Below, in pieces: positions 5,675 through 7,091 of a DNA stretch of 7,091 bases (its first letter is position 1; each line of letters opens with the position of its first letter). Source of the stretch: Candidatus Njordarchaeota archaeon (GTDB taxonomy: Archaea > Thermoproteota > JANJXX01 > Panguiarchaeales > Panguiarchaeaceae). Under the pieces are notes generated by a model. The model worked only from the letters and a program-made list of their open reading frames with translations. It was not told the origin of the DNA and did no database searches. Where the stretch lies: NCBI GenBank assembly GCA_029855985.1, contig JAGSHR010000201.1, positions 1 through 7,091 of the forward strand, read 5' to 3'. Made by a program: the position numbers and the translations under genes.

Positions 5675-6792
5675 ACAATCGGCCTCCTTTTCGATCTTCT
5701 TTTACCAGAATAAGCCATTTCAACGTAAGGTATTCCAAGCAGTCTTGCAGTTTCCCTCTCTATTAACTCTCTATCCTGGGATGTTAAGACAGCCCATTCA
5801 TGGGCCCTTTGAAGAGCGAGGGGATACCCCATTCCAATAATGGATTGGGCTAAAACTACCTTGTGGATGAAGTCGGCTTTGGATTCTAGGATTGATGGAA
5901 ACTCGACTCTGAAAACGTTTTTGTCTCGGATTTTCAGGTAGAAAGCACTTATCTCCATTCCTAACCCAGAGACAACCTTATTGTAAACCTTGAAAACATT
6001 GGATCTAGCAAAGTTGCTTAGATACAAGTCCATTATGGCTTTATCTTGAAGTAAACTTAACACTTCTGTTTTCTTGTTTTTCTTGGACTGATAAGTCCTA
6101 ACTAGGTCCGTGGAGTTAGTGTAAAAAACAGCAATAGGGTAGTAGCCATTACTGAGCACTAGGTTTAAGTGGTTGTTAACCATCCTAGCATACCGCGTCC
6201 TTGTCTCTTGGTCCCAAGATAATGTGAACAACAAGTTAAAGGATTCATCGTACAAGATGAACTTGTGGTGTGAAGGGTTTAGGTCCTCGAGGTGCCTTAT
6301 GAGAACTTCGTACTCGAATTTTTTTGAAAGAAATCTTTTGACTTCTCTTTCAGGTTTATCAACTATCACGTCAACCTCGTTTCCCCAACCGTGGGAATCA
6401 TTGCCGTAATTTTTGAACCAAAAACCAACATTAACGACGTTTAGGGAGTAAGAGAAGTGGCGACCCAAGCTATGTAGACTTCCATCAAAAGAATAAACAC
6501 CCACTTTCTCTCTTGTGAGGACATCGATTGCCCAATCCATGTTAACATTTTCGGGGTTGCAACAAGTTTTCTTACTAACGCTTTCAACAGGAATTAGTAT
6601 GCTTGGTTTCTTTGATAAATCGTAGTCCTCTACATTGGGGGTCAACTCGTCCTCTAAGATATTCACGAACTCTACTAACTCTAGTTTATAATTTCTAAGA
6701 CTCGCGGAATCGACCTTCTCCTTTATTTTCTCTAAAACTCTTAAAATTTTTATTTCTGATGAAGTAATTGCCAACGCTAAGAAACCCCTCAC
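5671..6792 (-). CDS. nurA: NurA-family 5'-3' nuclease
   Basis: NurA is an RNase H-like, Mn2+-dependent nuclease that, driven by HerA, resects DNA ends for recombinational repair with Mre11-Rad50. The 373-residue protein shows the family's landmarks in order: VGVYSFD103-GS (metal-binding motif I), the acidic strand ILYD182 (second aspartate), a YYPIAVFYTNST strand and FRVEFP near 294-299. Near the C terminus is GY323-PLALQRAH331-EWAV. The 8-residue Y-to-H spacing matches the Tyr/His pair of Sulfolobus NurA as I recall it. E160 or E162 is the likely remaining carboxylate. After D182 the usual Gly-Ser is replaced by Glu-Ser. Residues 10-55 are helical and charged, possibly a coiled coil; C77-C78 is an unusual adjacent pair; the tail (KRRSKRR) is very basic and may bind DNA. 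The start is GTG with no Shine-Dalgarno and a promoter just upstream. It is the first gene of an operon with the HAS-barrel gene; no herA ATPase, mre11 or rad50 lies within this window. Confidence 0.85.
   Translation of the reverse strand: MRGFLALAITSSEIKILRVLEKIKEKVDSASLRNYKLELVEFVNILEDELTPNVEDYDLSKKPSILIPVESVSKKTCCNPENVNMDWAIDVLTREKVGVYSFDGSLHSLGRHFSYSLNVVNVGFWFKNYGNDSHGWGNEVDVIVDKPEREVKRFLSKKFEYEVLIRHLEDLNPSHHKFILYDESFNLLFTLSWDQETRTRYARMVNNHLNLVLSNGYYPIAVFYTNSTDLVRTYQSKKNKKTEVLSLLQDKAIMDLYLSNFARSNVFKVYNKVVSGLGMEISAFYLKIRDKNVFRVEFPSILESKADFIHKVVLAQSIIGMGYPLALQRAHEWAVLTSQDRELIERETARLLGIPYVEMAYSGKRRSKRRPIV
5683..5690 (-). promoter_or_regulatory. Strong Shine-Dalgarno for the HAS-barrel gene
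   Basis: The minus strand reads AAAGGAGG, 8 nt before the ATG at 5674 and inside the last codons of nurA. It fixes the start and fits coupled translation of a leadered internal cistron, in contrast to nurA itself, which has no such site. Confidence 0.8.
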
Positions 6793-6827
6793 AATAGCGT
6801 ATGCTCTAAAAATGAGAATAATTGAAA

Positions 6828-6838
6828 CCTATAAATAT
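6828..6838 (-). promoter_or_regulatory. TATA box of the nurA operon
   Basis: The minus strand reads GATATTTATAGG followed by TTTC. Its core TTTATAGGTTT is the same as at the MFS promoter. A start about 26 nt downstream falls near 6806, leaving a leader of roughly 13 nt before the GTG, too short to hold a useful Shine-Dalgarno, and none is seen. Confidence 0.6.
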
Positions 6839-6855
6839 CTTACCAGAAATCCTTC

Positions 6856-6890
6856 AAAAATACTCTAAAAAATGTTTTGTGTTAAAAAGT
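6856..6890 (-). terminator. T-run terminator downstream of the partial gene
   Basis: Three T-runs follow the stop on the minus strand: T5 at 6884-6888, T6 at 6867-6872 and T5 at 6856-6860. They lie between the partial gene and the nurA promoter and should separate the two transcripts. No strong hairpin is seen. Confidence 0.5.
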
Positions 6891-6903
6891 GGGTAGCAAT
6901 AAC

Positions 6904-7091
6904 TTACTGTTCACTTTCCAAGAGGCTTTTGATTTCCTTTATTCTCTCATAGTCTGGTTCCCCATGCCTGTTTTTTATTTGTTCACCCTTCTTTGTCCCC
7001 AAGAATCGCTCTATTTTTTCCTTCAAAGCATCCATTGTTATTTTTTCTAAATCCTCTCTGCTCTTTATACCAGCGTAGTATAGGTAGGTGA
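6904..7091 (-). CDS. C-terminal end of an unidentified protein (5' partial)
   Basis: The minus strand is open from the window edge to a TAA at 6904-6906, giving 61 complete codons. The peptide starts TYLYYAGIKSREDLEKITMD and continues as charged, helix-forming sequence ending SLLESEQ. The AGIKSREDLEKIT stretch recalls a helix-hairpin-helix turn followed by a helix, and HGEPDYERIKEI suggests a final helix. This is too little to name a family. It is upstream of nurA on the same strand but separated by 111 bp holding a terminator and a promoter, so it is probably not in the same operon. It was read directly from the sequence as it has no start codon in the window. Confidence 0.7.
   Translation of the reverse strand, partial: TYLYYAGIKSREDLEKITMDALKEKIERFLGTKKGEQIKNRHGEPDYERIKEIKSLLESEQ

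Overview
The window looks like a chromosomal stretch of a hyperthermophilic archaeon of the Thermoproteota (crenarchaeal), most likely near Desulfurococcales. The basis is an A+T-rich genome using AGA/AGG and ATA codons, GTG/TTG starts, TATA boxes of the ATTTWTAGG type about 26 nt before probable transcription starts, T-run terminators, a NurA nuclease with a HerA-type HAS-barrel partner, and an N-glycosylation-sequon-rich, membrane-anchored surface protein. The lineage is inferred from gene content; no rRNA or tRNA is present.

Layout. (1) 1-1542 (+): 3' part of a large extracellular protein with a beta-helix-like region, three Ig-like repeats, a membrane anchor and a basic tail. (2) 1564-2754 (-): a 12-helix MFS transporter converging on it, with a T-rich two-way terminator between. 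(3) 2892-3731 (+): an unrecognised cytoplasmic protein with a CxxC knuckle, a coiled coil and a possible C-terminal winged helix, divergent from the MFS gene across a short AT-rich intergenic region. (4) 3732-3996: spacer with a possible 43-codon minus-strand ORF, possibly frame-broken, and a small hairpin. (5) 3997-4959 (-): a polytopic membrane protein with a Glu-Glu motif. (6) 5051-5674 and 5671-6792 (-): a two-gene operon, nurA followed by a 207-residue HAS-barrel protein, with a 4-bp stop/start overlap and a strong Shine-Dalgarno. (7) 6904-7091 (-): the C-terminal end of an unidentified protein.

How the genes may work together. The NurA/HAS pair is the clearest functional unit. NurA nucleases normally work with the HerA hexameric translocase, whose N-terminal HAS-barrel docks on NurA. 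Here the partner has the HAS-barrel and a helical tail but no P-loop ATPase, so it may be a clamp, adaptor or regulator rather than a motor. The divergent MFS/CxxC pair could be a transporter with its regulator, but that is only inference. The other genes have no evident pathway link to each other.
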